Source: Candidatus Alcium sp. F082
GTDB lineage: Bacteria > Bacteroidota > Bacteroidia > Bacteroidales > F082
NCBI GenBank assembly: GCA_001543395.1
Contig: LPNG01000008.1
Span: 21,681 to 85,680, forward strand
Direction of reading: 5' to 3'
Length of the DNA stretch: 64,000 nucleotides
Within the stretch, counting starts at the first letter, position 1, and the number at the start of each line of letters is the position of its first letter. Of this stretch, positions 34,776 through 43,727 are shown piece by piece. The translations under genes were made by a program, and so were the position numbers. The notes under the pieces were generated by a model. It searched no databases. It had not been told where the DNA came from and saw nothing but the letters and a program-made list of their open reading frames with translations.

Positions 34776-35541
34776 ATGCTCCAAACAACGATTGTGCATT
34801 GGCCGTCGTTACGGCAGCCAATTCCTCAACGGGAATTTGCAGAACATCCGCAATCTTCTGCGCCGTATGAACCAAAAACGCAGGTTCATTGCGTTTGCCG
34901 CGGCAAGGCACAGGTGCCAGGTAAGGGGCATCTGTCTCCAAAACAATCCTATCCAAGGGAAGATTGAGCAGATAATCCTTCACGCCACAGTTCTTGTAGG
35001 TCGTTACACCGCCCAAACCAAGATGGAAACCCAATTCAAGATAGACTTTGGCTTCTTCCTCCGTACCCGTAAAGCAATGCATGATACCGTGCAAACCGCC
35101 GTCTTGCTTCTTTTCAAGGATCTTCACCATCTTTTCGAAGGCATTACGACAATGAATGGATAGCGGCAAACCAAGTTGCTTGGCCCAGTCTAATTGGGTC
35201 TCGAAGGCATCAAGTTGCTGCTTCTCAAAGGTCGCATCCCAATAGAAATCGAGGCCTACCTCCCCCACTCCGACATAAATGCCACGCTCCAGTTCCTTTT
35301 CCATCGTGGCCAGCACCTCTTTGTAGTCCTCCTTGACTTCCTCGGGCTGCAAGCCCATCATCACACGGGTGCAATCAGGATACTGTTCGTGCAGTTCAAG
35401 CATAGGCGCGATGGTAGAGGCATCCACATTGGGCAGGAGCATCATTTTGACGCCAGCTTCCAAAGCACGCTGCATAGCCTCGTTTCTATCAAGACTAAAT
35501 TGGTGGTCGTATATATGGGTGTGGGTGTCGATGAGATACAT
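34774..35541 (-). CDS. TatD-family metal-dependent hydrolase
   Basis: The product has 255 residues. It is a TIM-barrel metal hydrolase of the TatD/YcfH group, associated with DNase or quality-control activity. Ligands are visible: DTHTHIY (HxH), GEVGLDFYWD (Glu), PLSIHCRNAF (His), MHCFTG (His) and LETDAPYLAP (Asp). It lies two bases downstream of hflX and is the last gene of the trpS-hflX-tatD unit. Confidence 0.93.
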   Translation of the reverse strand: MYLIDTHTHIYDHQFSLDRNEAMQRALEAGVKMMLLPNVDASTIAPMLELHEQYPDCTRVMMGLQPEEVKEDYKEVLATMEKELERGIYVGVGEVGLDFYWDATFEKQQLDAFETQLDWAKQLGLPLSIHCRNAFEKMVKILEKKQDGGLHGIMHCFTGTEEEAKVYLELGFHLGLGGVTTYKNCGVKDYLLNLPLDRIVLETDAPYLAPVPCRGKRNEPAFLVHTAQKIADVLQIPVEELAAVTTANAQSLFGA

Positions 35542-35543
35542 GG

Positions 35544-36737
35544 TCAGTACAAGAAGCTGTCGTAAGGATACCGTATAGCGTGCATATCGCGGATTTCCTT
35601 GTAGAGCAAATCACGGAATTCCTGGTAGTTGTCGCGGTTCTTGGCGGAGATGAAGATGCAGTTTTCATTCATCTTAGCCATCCAAGTCTTTTTCAGTTCA
35701 TCGTAAGAAACATTGCGCTTGGTAGGTGGTGTCAGATCGTCGGGGTCTTTTTCTTCCCAAGTGTAGGCGTCGGTCTTGTTGAAGACGACAATGGTCTTCT
35801 TGTCGGCACAACCCAGCTCTGCCAAGGTCTGATTCACTACCTCCATCTGCGCCTCGAAGTCGGGATGCGAGATGTCGACCACATGCAGAAGGATGTCCGA
35901 CTCACGCACCTCATCCAAGGTCGACTTGAACGACTCCACGAGATGATGCGGCAACTTTCGGATAAACCCCACAGTATCGGATAAAAGGAAAGGTAGGTTA
36001 TCCACCACCACCTTGCGCACCGTGGTGTCCAAAGTAGCAAAGAGCTTGTTCTCGGTGTAGACCTCCGACTTGCTCAGCAGGTTCATGATGGTCGACTTGC
36101 CCACATTGGTATAACCCACGAGTGCCACACGCACCAATTTGCTACGGTTTTTGCGTTGCACGGTCTTCTGCTTGTCGATATCCTTAAGCTTTTCTTTCAA
36201 CAAGGCGATGCGTTCCAAAATCAAGCGGCGGTCGGTCTCGATCTGGGTCTCACCAGGACCACGCATACCGATACCACCACGTTGGCGCTCCAAGTGGGTC
36301 CACATACGGGTCAGACGAGGCAGCAAGTATTGGTATTGCGCGAGTTCCACCTGCGCCTTGGCGTGGGCAGTATGGGCGTTGGAGGCAAAGATATCCAAAA
36401 TGAGGCTCGTGCGATCAAGGACACGACATTCCAAAGCCTGCTCCATGTTACGGGCTTGCGTGGCGCTCAACTCGTCGTCAATGACGGCAATCTCAATGTT
36501 CTCCGCCTTGATGTACTGGTGAATCTCCTCCAACTTGCCCGAACCGAGATAGGTCACACTGCTCGGTCGGTCCAATGGCTGCACAAAACGCGCCACGGGC
36601 ACACCGCCAGCTGTCTCCAACAGGAAAGCCAACTCGTCGAGGTATTCCTCCGTACGCTCGCGACCTTGTTGTTTACTGGCAACGGCAATAAGCACAGCCC
36701 TCTCGGGAATCTTTTCGTATGTGATGAAATCGCCCAT
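35544..36737 (-). CDS. hflX: GTPase HflX
   Basis: The product has 397 residues. It is a ribosome-associated GTPase that splits stalled or stressed ribosomes. The N-terminal HflX domain (TYLGSGKLEEI) and the coiled region with GGIGMRGPGETQIETDRR are followed by G motifs VALVGYTNVGKST, DTVGFIRKLPHHLV and NKTD. Its ATG overlaps the trpS stop codon (TAATG on the minus strand), so translation is coupled. Confidence 0.95.
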   Translation of the reverse strand: MGDFITYEKIPERAVLIAVASKQQGRERTEEYLDELAFLLETAGGVPVARFVQPLDRPSSVTYLGSGKLEEIHQYIKAENIEIAVIDDELSATQARNMEQALECRVLDRTSLILDIFASNAHTAHAKAQVELAQYQYLLPRLTRMWTHLERQRGGIGMRGPGETQIETDRRLILERIALLKEKLKDIDKQKTVQRKNRSKLVRVALVGYTNVGKSTIMNLLSKSEVYTENKLFATLDTTVRKVVVDNLPFLLSDTVGFIRKLPHHLVESFKSTLDEVRESDILLHVVDISHPDFEAQMEVVNQTLAELGCADKKTIVVFNKTDAYTWEEKDPDDLTPPTKRNVSYDELKKTWMAKMNENCIFISAKNRDNYQEFRDLLYKEIRDMHAIRYPYDSFLY

Positions 36738-37729
36738 TAATACTGTCTGAATCCGATGATTTTCCTTACCTCATTCAGCGTCTTCGCCGCGCTCTCGCGG
36801 GCCTTCTCGGCGCCCATACGGGCGATTCGGTCGAGGCGTTCAGTATCTGATGAGAACTCGATGATGCGCTCACGAATCGGAGCAACGGTCTTCTCCAAGT
36901 CCTCTGCCAGTTGTTTCTTCATGTCACCATAGCGGATGGAGCAGTCGTTCCACTTTTCGTCGAAATATTTTACCGTCTCGGGCTCACTGACGATGTTCAT
37001 CATCGTGAAGAGGTTTTGTATGACCTCAGGTTTGGGGCTGTTAGGCTCGGTCGGGCCGCTGTCGGTTACAGCACGCATCACTTTCTTGCGCATGGTCTTC
37101 TCATCCTCGAAGAGGTAGATGCAGTTACCGTCGCTCTTGCCCATCTTGCCACTGCCGTCCAATCCTGGCACTTTGACGGCATCGCCACCGAAGTAGTAGT
37201 TCTGCGGCTCGGGGAAGAACTCCACCTGATAGATATTGTTGAAGCGGCGCGCGCACTTGCGGGCCATTTCCATGTTCTGCTCCTGGTCCTTGCCCACAGG
37301 CACCCATTTGGCACGATGTTGCAGGATGTCGGCAGCCATCAGCGTGGGATAGGTGAACAAGCCAGCATTCACATTGTCAGGCTGTTGGCGAGCCTTCTCC
37401 TTGAAGGTCGTCACACGACCGAGCTCACCAATGTAGGCATTCATGTTGAAATAAAGATACAGCTCGATGGTCTCCGGCACGTCACTCTGGATATAGATAG
37501 TGGCCTTCTCGGGGTCGATGCCGCAGGCGAGGTATTCGGCCAAGATGGTGCGGGCCGAACGCTGTATATTCTCCGGCTTGGGGTGCGTGGTCAGTGAGTG
37601 CCAGTCAGCGATGAAGAAGTAGCAGTTATAGTCTTCCTGCATCTTCACGAAGCTACGCACGGCACCATAGTAATTGCCGAGGTGAAGGTTTCCAGTGGGG
37701 CGGATGCCGCTCAAAACGATGTCTTTCAT
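36737..37729 (-). CDS. trpS: Tryptophan-tRNA ligase
   Basis: The product has 330 residues. It charges tRNA-Trp. The class Ic Rossmann core shows the HIGH-equivalent GNLHLGNYYGAV and the KMSKS-equivalent GKMGKSDGN, plus LMAADILQH and PVGKDQEQNMEMAR. It is the first gene of an operon with hflX and tatD. A -7 element at 37749-37756 sits 19 bases upstream. Confidence 0.96.
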   Translation of the reverse strand: MKDIVLSGIRPTGNLHLGNYYGAVRSFVKMQEDYNCYFFIADWHSLTTHPKPENIQRSARTILAEYLACGIDPEKATIYIQSDVPETIELYLYFNMNAYIGELGRVTTFKEKARQQPDNVNAGLFTYPTLMAADILQHRAKWVPVGKDQEQNMEMARKCARRFNNIYQVEFFPEPQNYYFGGDAVKVPGLDGSGKMGKSDGNCIYLFEDEKTMRKKVMRAVTDSGPTEPNSPKPEVIQNLFTMMNIVSEPETVKYFDEKWNDCSIRYGDMKKQLAEDLEKTVAPIRERIIEFSSDTERLDRIARMGAEKARESAAKTLNEVRKIIGFRQY

Positions 37730-37748
37730 AGTGTGCTGATTTTGGGTG

Positions 37749-37756
37749 CAAAGATA
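37749..37756 (-). promoter_or_regulatory. -7 element of the trpS promoter
   Basis: TATCTTTG on the minus strand, right behind the terminator of the upstream RNase G unit. Confidence 0.75.
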
Positions 37757-37757
37757 A

Positions 37758-37788
37758 TAAAAAAGCCTGCTTCGCGAAGCAGGCTTTT
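37758..37788 (-). terminator. Intrinsic terminator of the RNase G unit
   Basis: AAAAGCCTGCTTCG abuts its exact reverse complement (37761-37788). T-run on the minus strand. Confidence 0.85.
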
Positions 37789-37836
37789 CGAGGTTTTTTG
37801 TGGCAGCACTTCCTACGACCAGCTCGGGAACATTCT

Positions 37837-39426
37837 TTAGAGCTTAATGTCGTCGCCACTGGCGTTCTGGAAGTTGTACTGCAAGACGTGGAATTCGGGC
37901 ATCGACTGCACCTTGAATTTCTTGCCGTATTTCTTCATCCATTTGCGGCGTATCGAAAACAGGCCATCTATGCAGAGGTAAGAATAGATGAAGGGGTGAA
38001 CCTGCAAGGTCAAATGGTTCTCGTTTTGGTCGACCATGAGGTACTTGAGGTGGTTTTCGATCTCGTCGATGAAGAGGATGGCGGGGCGAATCTTGCCTTC
38101 GCCGGCGCACACAGGGCATTTTTCCTGCACCTGCACCTCTGTCTCGGGGCGCACGCGCTGACGCGTGATTTGGATGAGGCCGAACTTCGTCGGAGGAAGG
38201 ATGGTGTGCTTGGCACGGTCGTGGGCCATGGCCTCCTCTAAGGCATCGAATAATTCCTTGCGATGTTTGGCTTCGTGCATGTCGATGAAGTCAACGATGA
38301 TGATGCCACCCATGTCGCGCAGACGCAGCTGTCGCGCAATCTCCTTGGCGGCTTCGATGTTGACCTGGAAAGCGTTGTCTTCCTGCGAATTCTCCTTGTT
38401 CACACGATGGCCACTGTTCACGTCGATGACGTGCATGGCCTCGGTGTGCTCGATGACAAGGTAGACACCGTTTCTGATGGTGACGATCTTACCGAAAAAG
38501 CCTTTGATTTGCTTTGTGACATTGAAATAGTCAAAGATGGGCTCTTTGCCTTTGTAAAGTTGCACAATGTCGGCCTTTTGCGGTGCGAAGGTCTGGATGT
38601 TTTTCTGGATCTCTTCATAGAGTTTCTCGTCGTTCACATGGATGTTGTTAAACGACTCGTTGAGCAAATCGCGCAGCATGACGCTGGTTTGGTCCATCTC
38701 GCTGACCATCCTGCCAAAGGTGGTCATCTTCTTCATCTCGATGATGCACTGTTCCCACTTGGAAATCAGTGAACGGAGATCGGCGTCGAGGTCGGCCACT
38801 TTCTTGCCTTCGGCGACGGTGCGGATGATGACGCCATAGTTGGCGGGCTTGATGCTCTGGATCAGACGGCGGAGGCGGTTGCGCTCCTCGCTGCTACGGA
38901 TTTTTTGGGATACCGAAATGCGGTTGGAGAAGGGGACGAGGACAAGGTAACGGCCCGCGAAGGAGACCTCGGCGGTGATTCTCGGTCCTTTGGTGTGGAT
39001 GGGTTCCTTGGCAATTTGCACCGGGAGAAGGTCGCCCACGTTGAGCAAATCCCCAATCTTGCCGTTCTTAGGCAGGTCGGGCTCAAGCTTGAACTTGTCC
39101 ATAGGCACATCGTCGCCACCGACGACCGCCTTCTTGTACTTCATCAACGAATTGGCCTGAAGGCCGAGGTCGAGATAGTGCAAAAAAGCCTCCTTGGGAT
39201 AGCCCACGTCGACGAAGGCTGCGTTGAGGCCCGGCAGGATCTTCTTCACCCTACCCAAATAAACGTCACCAACTGCAAACTGGTTGTTGGTCTTTTCTCT
39301 GTGAAGTTCGACAAGCGAATTGTCTTCCAGAAGAGCGATGTCAACCTCCGAAGCGTGCGAGTTGATGACCAAGTCGCGCGTCACCGTCTTTACTGCCACA
39401 ACCTCTTGCTGTTGTTCTTCAGACAT
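37837..39426 (-). CDS. rng: Ribonuclease G (RNase E/G family)
   Basis: The product has 529 residues. It is a 5'-end-sensing endoribonuclease for rRNA maturation and mRNA decay. The N-terminal S1-type domain (GDVYLGRVKKILPGLNAAF, about 50-140), RNase H-like/5' sensor region (FAGRYLVLVPFSNRISVS), catalytic Asp residues in HVIDVNSGH and GGIIIVDFIDM, and the zinc-link CPVCAGEGKI are all present. It lacks the long C-terminal scaffold of RNase E. It lies downstream of HU and the 29-residue ribosomal protein gene on the same strand. Confidence 0.93.
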   Translation of the reverse strand: MSEEQQQEVVAVKTVTRDLVINSHASEVDIALLEDNSLVELHREKTNNQFAVGDVYLGRVKKILPGLNAAFVDVGYPKEAFLHYLDLGLQANSLMKYKKAVVGGDDVPMDKFKLEPDLPKNGKIGDLLNVGDLLPVQIAKEPIHTKGPRITAEVSFAGRYLVLVPFSNRISVSQKIRSSEERNRLRRLIQSIKPANYGVIIRTVAEGKKVADLDADLRSLISKWEQCIIEMKKMTTFGRMVSEMDQTSVMLRDLLNESFNNIHVNDEKLYEEIQKNIQTFAPQKADIVQLYKGKEPIFDYFNVTKQIKGFFGKIVTIRNGVYLVIEHTEAMHVIDVNSGHRVNKENSQEDNAFQVNIEAAKEIARQLRLRDMGGIIIVDFIDMHEAKHRKELFDALEEAMAHDRAKHTILPPTKFGLIQITRQRVRPETEVQVQEKCPVCAGEGKIRPAILFIDEIENHLKYLMVDQNENHLTLQVHPFIYSYLCIDGLFSIRRKWMKKYGKKFKVQSMPEFHVLQYNFQNASGDDIKL

Positions 39427-39465
39427 AGTGTTTTTACTTTGGGGTTAACGATTTGATTGATAAAA

Positions 39466-39505
39466 CAATAACACAACAATGGTAAGTTCCAATGCTGTGT
39501 TATTG
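39466..39505. repeat. Inverted repeat between the small ribosomal gene and rng
   Basis: CAATAACACA at 39466-39475 is the exact reverse complement of 39496-39505, loop of 20 bases. It may be a weak terminator or processing signal on the minus-strand transcript. Confidence 0.45.
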
Positions 39506-39528
39506 CTGTGTTTAGGCTCAAGAAGAGC

Positions 39529-39618
39529 TTATTTCTTCTTGTGTCTGTCCTTTCTCAAGCGTTTTTTGCGCTTGTGAGTCGACATCTTGTGTCTTTTGTG
39601 TTTCTTTCCGTTTGGCAT
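39529..39618 (-). CDS. AURKAIP1/COX24-domain small ribosomal protein (29 residues)
   Basis: The minus strand encodes MPNGKKHKRHKMSTHKRKKR followed by LRKDRHKKK and a TAA stop. This very basic peptide matches the AURKAIP1/COX24-domain proteins of Bacteroidota, related to mitochondrial mS38 and mycobacterial bS22, which sit on the small ribosomal subunit. The gene is 26 bases downstream of HU and about 100 bases upstream of rng, all on the same strand, probably one transcript from the HU promoter. It is short enough to be missed by most gene callers. Confidence 0.88.
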   Translation of the reverse strand: MPNGKKHKRHKMSTHKRKKRLRKDRHKKK

Positions 39619-39644
39619 AATATAAGTATTTTATTTGTTGTTTT

Positions 39645-39917
39645 TTACTTAACAGCGTTCATGAAGGTCTTGGCAGGCTTGAAAGCGGGAATCTTGTGGG
39701 CAGGGATGGTGATAGCGATGTTCTTGCCAATGTTACGGCCAGTCTTTTCAGCTCTTACCTTGATGATGAAGCTGCCGAAGCCTCTCAGATAAACATTCTC
39801 ACCCTTAGCCATAGCGTTCTTCACAACTTCCATGAAGTTCTCAACAACATTCTGGACAGCACCTTTTTCAATGCCGGTCTTGCTTGCGATTTCAGCAACG
39901 ATTTCTGCTTTAGTCAT
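39645..39917 (-). CDS. hup: HU-family DNA-binding protein
   Basis: The product has 90 residues, the full length of HU: MTKAEIVAEIASKTGI, VENFMEVVKNAMAKGENVYLRGFGSF and the DNA-inserting arm region AEKTGRNIGKNIAITIPAH with FKPAKTF. It bends and compacts DNA. A -7 element lies at 39968-39975. It is divergent from mutY, a conserved Bacteroidota arrangement. Confidence 0.96.
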   Translation of the reverse strand: MTKAEIVAEIASKTGIEKGAVQNVVENFMEVVKNAMAKGENVYLRGFGSFIIKVRAEKTGRNIGKNIAITIPAHKIPAFKPAKTFMNAVK

Positions 39918-39967
39918 TTTTTCTCTTATTTTAATGGTTAGTTATTTTGTTTGTCGTAAATTTGCGG

Positions 39968-39975
39968 CAAAGGTA
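39968..39975 (-). promoter_or_regulatory. -7 element of the hup promoter
   Basis: TACCTTTG on the minus strand, about 50 bases before the hup ATG. Confidence 0.65.
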
Positions 39976-40061
39976 CGAACATTTTCAATACGAAGACTCT
40001 ATTAATGCAAAATTTTTATTCTAATGAGTTATAAATAAAGAATTTCGCCTCAGAAAACACG

Positions 40062-41111
40062 ATGAACATCATACACGACACCTTAATTAATTGGTATGCC
40101 GAAAACCACCGCGACTTACCTTGGCGACACGACCCCGCCCCATATGAGGTCTGGCTCTCCGAAGTGATCCTGCAACAGACCCGCGTCAACCAAGGAATGG
40201 ACTACTATCTGCGTTTCATCGAGAGATGGCCCACGGTGACCGACCTTGCCAAAGCCTCGGAAGAAGAAGTCTTGAAAATGTGGCAAGGACTAGGCTACTA
40301 CTCGCGAGCCCGCAACCTGCACCACTGTGCGCAACAAGTTGTAAAACAATATGATGGACAGTTTCCTTCCAATTTTGAACAACTCAAACAGTTGAAAGGC
40401 GTCGGCGACTACACCGCTGCAGCCATCGCTTCTATCGCTTTCAACCTGCCCCACGCCGTGATCGACGGCAACGTCTACCGCGTGTTGGCCCGGCTCTACG
40501 ACATCGACACACCTATTAATATTAATGAAGGACAAAAGCTCTTTGCCCAACTCGCCGACGAACTCCTCAACCGCGAGCAGCCAGGCCTTCATAACCAAGC
40601 TGTGATGGAATTCGGGGCCCTCCACTGTACGCCAAAGAATCCCAAATGCCTATACTGTCCCCTGCAAGCCCATTGTCTGGCCTTCGCCCACCAGACCGTG
40701 CTGCAACGTCCTGTGAAACTACCCAAGACCAAAGTCACTACAAGATATTTCAACTATTTGGTTATCAGAACAAAAGACGGCATTTACTTACACAAGCGCA
40801 GCAATAACGACATTTGGAAAAACCTCTACGATTTCCCCTGTATAGAGAGTGAAAAAAGCCTCTCTGCAGAAGAGGTTATTGTATCGGAACAATTCAAGCA
40901 ACTCATTGAAAACAAACCTTTTACCATAATCAAAGTATCCCCTGTCTTCACCCACAAACTGACCCATCGAACCATCTTGGCCCAATTCATCGAAATAAAA
41001 CTTGAAAAAAAAATATTGCGGATTGAAACAAAAGATTTATTTTTGACGCCAGAAAAGGATTTGGGCAGTTTTCCCATTCCACGCTTAATCGACTTATACT
41101 TAAACAATTAA
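40062..41111 (+). CDS. mutY: A/G-specific adenine glycosylase
   Basis: The product has 349 residues. It removes adenine mispaired with 8-oxoguanine. Catalytic Glu in WLSEVILQQTR, helix-hairpin-helix LKGVGDYTAAAIASIAF, catalytic Asp in AVIDGNVYRVLARLY and the iron-sulfur ligands C-x6-C-x2-C-x5-C in CTPKNPKCLYCPLQAHC. The C-terminal NUDIX-like domain that reads the 8-oxoguanine is present but short. First gene of mutY-ssb-gldE-gldD. Confidence 0.95.
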   Translation: MNIIHDTLINWYAENHRDLPWRHDPAPYEVWLSEVILQQTRVNQGMDYYLRFIERWPTVTDLAKASEEEVLKMWQGLGYYSRARNLHHCAQQVVKQYDGQFPSNFEQLKQLKGVGDYTAAAIASIAFNLPHAVIDGNVYRVLARLYDIDTPININEGQKLFAQLADELLNREQPGLHNQAVMEFGALHCTPKNPKCLYCPLQAHCLAFAHQTVLQRPVKLPKTKVTTRYFNYLVIRTKDGIYLHKRSNNDIWKNLYDFPCIESEKSLSAEEVIVSEQFKQLIENKPFTIIKVSPVFTHKLTHRTILAQFIEIKLEKKILRIETKDLFLTPEKDLGSFPIPRLIDLYLNN

Positions 41112-41123
41112 AAAAACTACACA

Positions 41124-41597
41124 ATGGCAAGCATGAACAAAGTTATCCTCATAGGCCGACTTGGGAAAACCCCGGAAGTTACCACTTTTGAAAACGGCAA
41201 CAAGAAAATATCCGTTACCATGGCCACCTCAGAAAGGTATCGCGACCGCGATAACAACTGGGTGGAACAAACCGACTGGCACAATATCGTGGTTTGGGGC
41301 AACCTCGCCAATGACATCGCTGACGGACGCCGCAACTACTCAAAAGGCGATTTGATGTATGTGGAAGGCAAACTCAGAACCCGCCAATACACCGACCAGC
41401 AAGGGGCCGTCCGCTACGTCACCGAAGTGAATGCCGACAAGATGATGCAACTGGCTCCTGCCCGTCCCGCACAACAATCATCGTATGGTCAGCCCTACAC
41501 AGGAGAACAACCCACAGGTTACACTCCAATTCCTTCTGTATCAGAACATAGCGACCCGCTTCAAGGCAGCGATCCCGAAAACGATCTGCCCTTCTGA
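41124..41597 (+). CDS. ssb: Single-stranded DNA-binding protein
   Basis: The product has 157 residues. OB-fold at about 1-110 (NKVILIGRLGKTPEV, WVEQTDWHNIVVWG, YVEGKLRTRQY), a flexible Pro/Gln-rich linker and the acidic tip DPENDLPF that recruits replication and repair partners. It lies 12 bases after mutY. Confidence 0.96.
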   Translation: MASMNKVILIGRLGKTPEVTTFENGNKKISVTMATSERYRDRDNNWVEQTDWHNIVVWGNLANDIADGRRNYSKGDLMYVEGKLRTRQYTDQQGAVRYVTEVNADKMMQLAPARPAQQSSYGQPYTGEQPTGYTPIPSVSEHSDPLQGSDPENDLPF

Positions 41598-41632
41598 TCA
41601 ACCCTAACGACTACAAATCTTACATCATATTA

Positions 41633-41649
41633 GCGGATAGTTTATCCGC
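41633..41649. promoter_or_regulatory. Short palindrome between ssb and gldE
   Basis: GCGGATA at 41633-41639 is the reverse complement of 41643-41649, three-base loop, 17 bases upstream of the gldE -7 element. It could be an operator or a weak terminator of ssb; no T-run follows. Confidence 0.4.
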
Positions 41650-41665
41650 GTATGGATTATTTTCC

Positions 41666-41673
41666 TAATTTTG
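41666..41673 (+). promoter_or_regulatory. -7 element of the gldE promoter
   Basis: TAATTTTG. It lies downstream of the ATG at 41652, so that ATG cannot be the start on a transcript from this promoter. Confidence 0.55.
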
Positions 41674-41699
41674 CAGCGCTAAATATAAAACACACAGCT

Positions 41700-43040
41700 T
41701 TGGAAACACCCGACCCTGACCCTCTCATAGGACTGCTCACCGTTGTTTCAAACAACTTTTTCACTGGATTTACCGTCAACGCCATCATCGGATTGGTCGT
41801 ATTATGCCTACTCCTCATCGCTTCGGCCTTGATATCGAGTAGCGAGACTGCTTTTTTCTCCTTGCAGCCTGCCGATATCGAAGATCTTGAAACACGAAGC
41901 GACAACAAGAGCAAAATCGTTTTGAGTCTCCGCGAAAAGCCGAAGACCTTGTTGGCCACCATCCTGATTGGCAACAACTTCGTGAACGTCACCATCACCT
42001 TGCTGTCGACCTACATCATGGCACAGCTGTTCGACATGGCGAACCACCCAGTGGCAGCCTTTCTCCTCGAGGTCGTCATCGTCACCTCGTTAATCCTCAT
42101 TGTTGGCGAGATCACACCTAAGATCTATGCCAGCAAAAGGCCCGTCAAAACAGCCCGTTTCATGGCAAAGCCCTTACGTTTCCTTATCGGATTCTTCAAG
42201 CCCTTGAGCAAGCTGCTGGTCAACTCCACCTCGTTCATGGACAAGCATTTGGAAAAGAAAAAAGGCGAAATCTCCATCGAAGACCTCTCCACTGCCGTCG
42301 ACATCGCCACTGAGGAATCAACCCCCATGGACGAGAAGCAGATGCTGAAAGGCATCGCGTCGTTCAGCGAGAAGGAAGTCAGCAGCGTGATGATACCGCG
42401 CGTCGACATCATTGGCGTGGAAAAAAGCATGGAGTTCACCGAGATGCTTGCCATTGTCATCAAAAGCGGATTCTCAAGAATTCCTGTTTACGAAGAGACT
42501 ATGGACAAGGTGGAAGGCATACTTTATGTGAAAGATCTTCTACCCTATCTCGACGCCGAATCGTATGAATGGCAAAAGCTCATCCGCCCCGCTTTCTTCG
42601 TCCCAGAGAACCGAAAGATTAACGACCTGTTTCAAGACTTCCGCGAGAAGAAAATCCACATCGCCATCGTCGTCGATGAATATGGCGGCACCTCTGGACT
42701 GATTACAATGGAAGACGTCATCGAAGAGATTGTGGGCGAAATCAACGATGAGTTTGACGAAGCCAACATAGAAGACCATTTCAAGAAACTTGACGACGGG
42801 TCTTATCTCTTTAAGGCACAAACCAGTATCGTGGACTTCTGCAAGGTGTTTGGCGTCGACGAAGGCTATTTCGAACCCATGCAAGGCGAAGCCGACACCC
42901 TCGCCGGCCTCATCCTCGAAATCGAAGGTCGCATCCCTGAGATCGGATTCAAGTTCAACTTCGAGAAATTCCACATGGAGATCACCGATGCCGACAGCAA
43001 GCGCATCAAGGAGGTAAAAGTAGTATTTGATGAAGAATAA
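41700..43040 (+). CDS. gldE: Gliding motility-associated protein GldE (CorC/HlyC-type)
   Basis: The product has 446 residues from the TTG at 41700, which gives METPDPDPL. The in-frame ATG at 41652 precedes the promoter and is less likely, though transcription from mutY could allow it. A DUF21 domain with three to four membrane helices (SSETAFFSLQPADIEDLE) is followed by two CBS domains (VMIPRVDIIGVEKSM, VVDEYGGTSGLITMEDV) and a CorC transporter-associated domain. GldE works with GldD in gliding and T9SS in Flavobacterium. The gldD ATG lies 11 bases before the gldE stop. Confidence 0.88.
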   Translation: METPDPDPLIGLLTVVSNNFFTGFTVNAIIGLVVLCLLLIASALISSSETAFFSLQPADIEDLETRSDNKSKIVLSLREKPKTLLATILIGNNFVNVTITLLSTYIMAQLFDMANHPVAAFLLEVVIVTSLILIVGEITPKIYASKRPVKTARFMAKPLRFLIGFFKPLSKLLVNSTSFMDKHLEKKKGEISIEDLSTAVDIATEESTPMDEKQMLKGIASFSEKEVSSVMIPRVDIIGVEKSMEFTEMLAIVIKSGFSRIPVYEETMDKVEGILYVKDLLPYLDAESYEWQKLIRPAFFVPENRKINDLFQDFREKKIHIAIVVDEYGGTSGLITMEDVIEEIVGEINDEFDEANIEDHFKKLDDGSYLFKAQTSIVDFCKVFGVDEGYFEPMQGEADTLAGLILEIEGRIPEIGFKFNFEKFHMEITDADSKRIKEVKVVFDEE

Positions 43041-43617
43041 AATAAACATATCACTGGTGGCTCTTGCCATCGCTCTCATCGTTGTTTCGTGCGACCGCGA
43101 GCCCAACTACCTGCCCAAACCGCGTGGCTACTTCCGCATCGACCTTCCCGAAAAAGACTACACCCAGGTCGACACAATCGAACGTTACAGCTTTGAGTGC
43201 CCTAAATACGCCCAAGTCACTCCCGACCCCTACTCACCCAACGAAAAAAACTGGGTCAACATCGAGCTGCCCCAATTCAAAGGCTCCATCCATCTGACCC
43301 ACAAACCCGTGAACGACAACCTGGGCGATTATCTTGAAGACGTCCACACCATGGTGACCAAGCACTTGCAGAAGGCCAGTGGCGTGCGCGACAGCTTGAT
43401 TGTCAACGAAGAACATCAGGTTTATGGCATGTTCATCGAGATGGACGGCAAAGGCGTGGCCACCCCGATGCAGTTCTACCTCACCGACAGCACCCACAAC
43501 TTCGTACGCGGCGCATTATACTTCAATTTCCAGCCCAACAACGACTCGATGCAGCCCGTCATCAACTTCATCAGAGAAGACATCAACCACTTGATTAATA
43601 CCTTTGAGTGGAAATAA
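43030..43617 (+). CDS. gldD: Gliding motility lipoprotein GldD
   Basis: The product has 195 residues from the ATG at 43030. A lipobox LIVVSC (Cys17) is followed by the GldD signature NYLPKPRGYFRIDLPEKDY and ends with DINHLINTFEWK. GldD is an envelope lipoprotein needed for gliding and protein export by T9SS, together with GldE. It overlaps gldE by 11 bases. Confidence 0.9.
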   Translation: MKNKINISLVALAIALIVVSCDREPNYLPKPRGYFRIDLPEKDYTQVDTIERYSFECPKYAQVTPDPYSPNEKNWVNIELPQFKGSIHLTHKPVNDNLGDYLEDVHTMVTKHLQKASGVRDSLIVNEEHQVYGMFIEMDGKGVATPMQFYLTDSTHNFVRGALYFNFQPNNDSMQPVINFIREDINHLINTFEWK

Positions 43618-43661
43618 TTTGAGGTTTTTTCCCGTCTTTTCAAAGAAAAACACTATTTTCG

Positions 43662-43686
43662 CGGCGCGAAATCAATTTTTGCGCCG
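43662..43686 (+). promoter_or_regulatory. Hairpin in the corA leader
   Basis: CGGCGC at 43662-43667 pairs with GCGCCG at 43681-43686. It directly follows a -7-like TATTTTCG (43654-43661), so it would sit at the 5' end of the corA transcript. Confidence 0.4.
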
Positions 43687-43727
43687 ATGTAAACAGAGTA
43701 TTCACTTTAAAGAAAGGGGGAAGGCCT

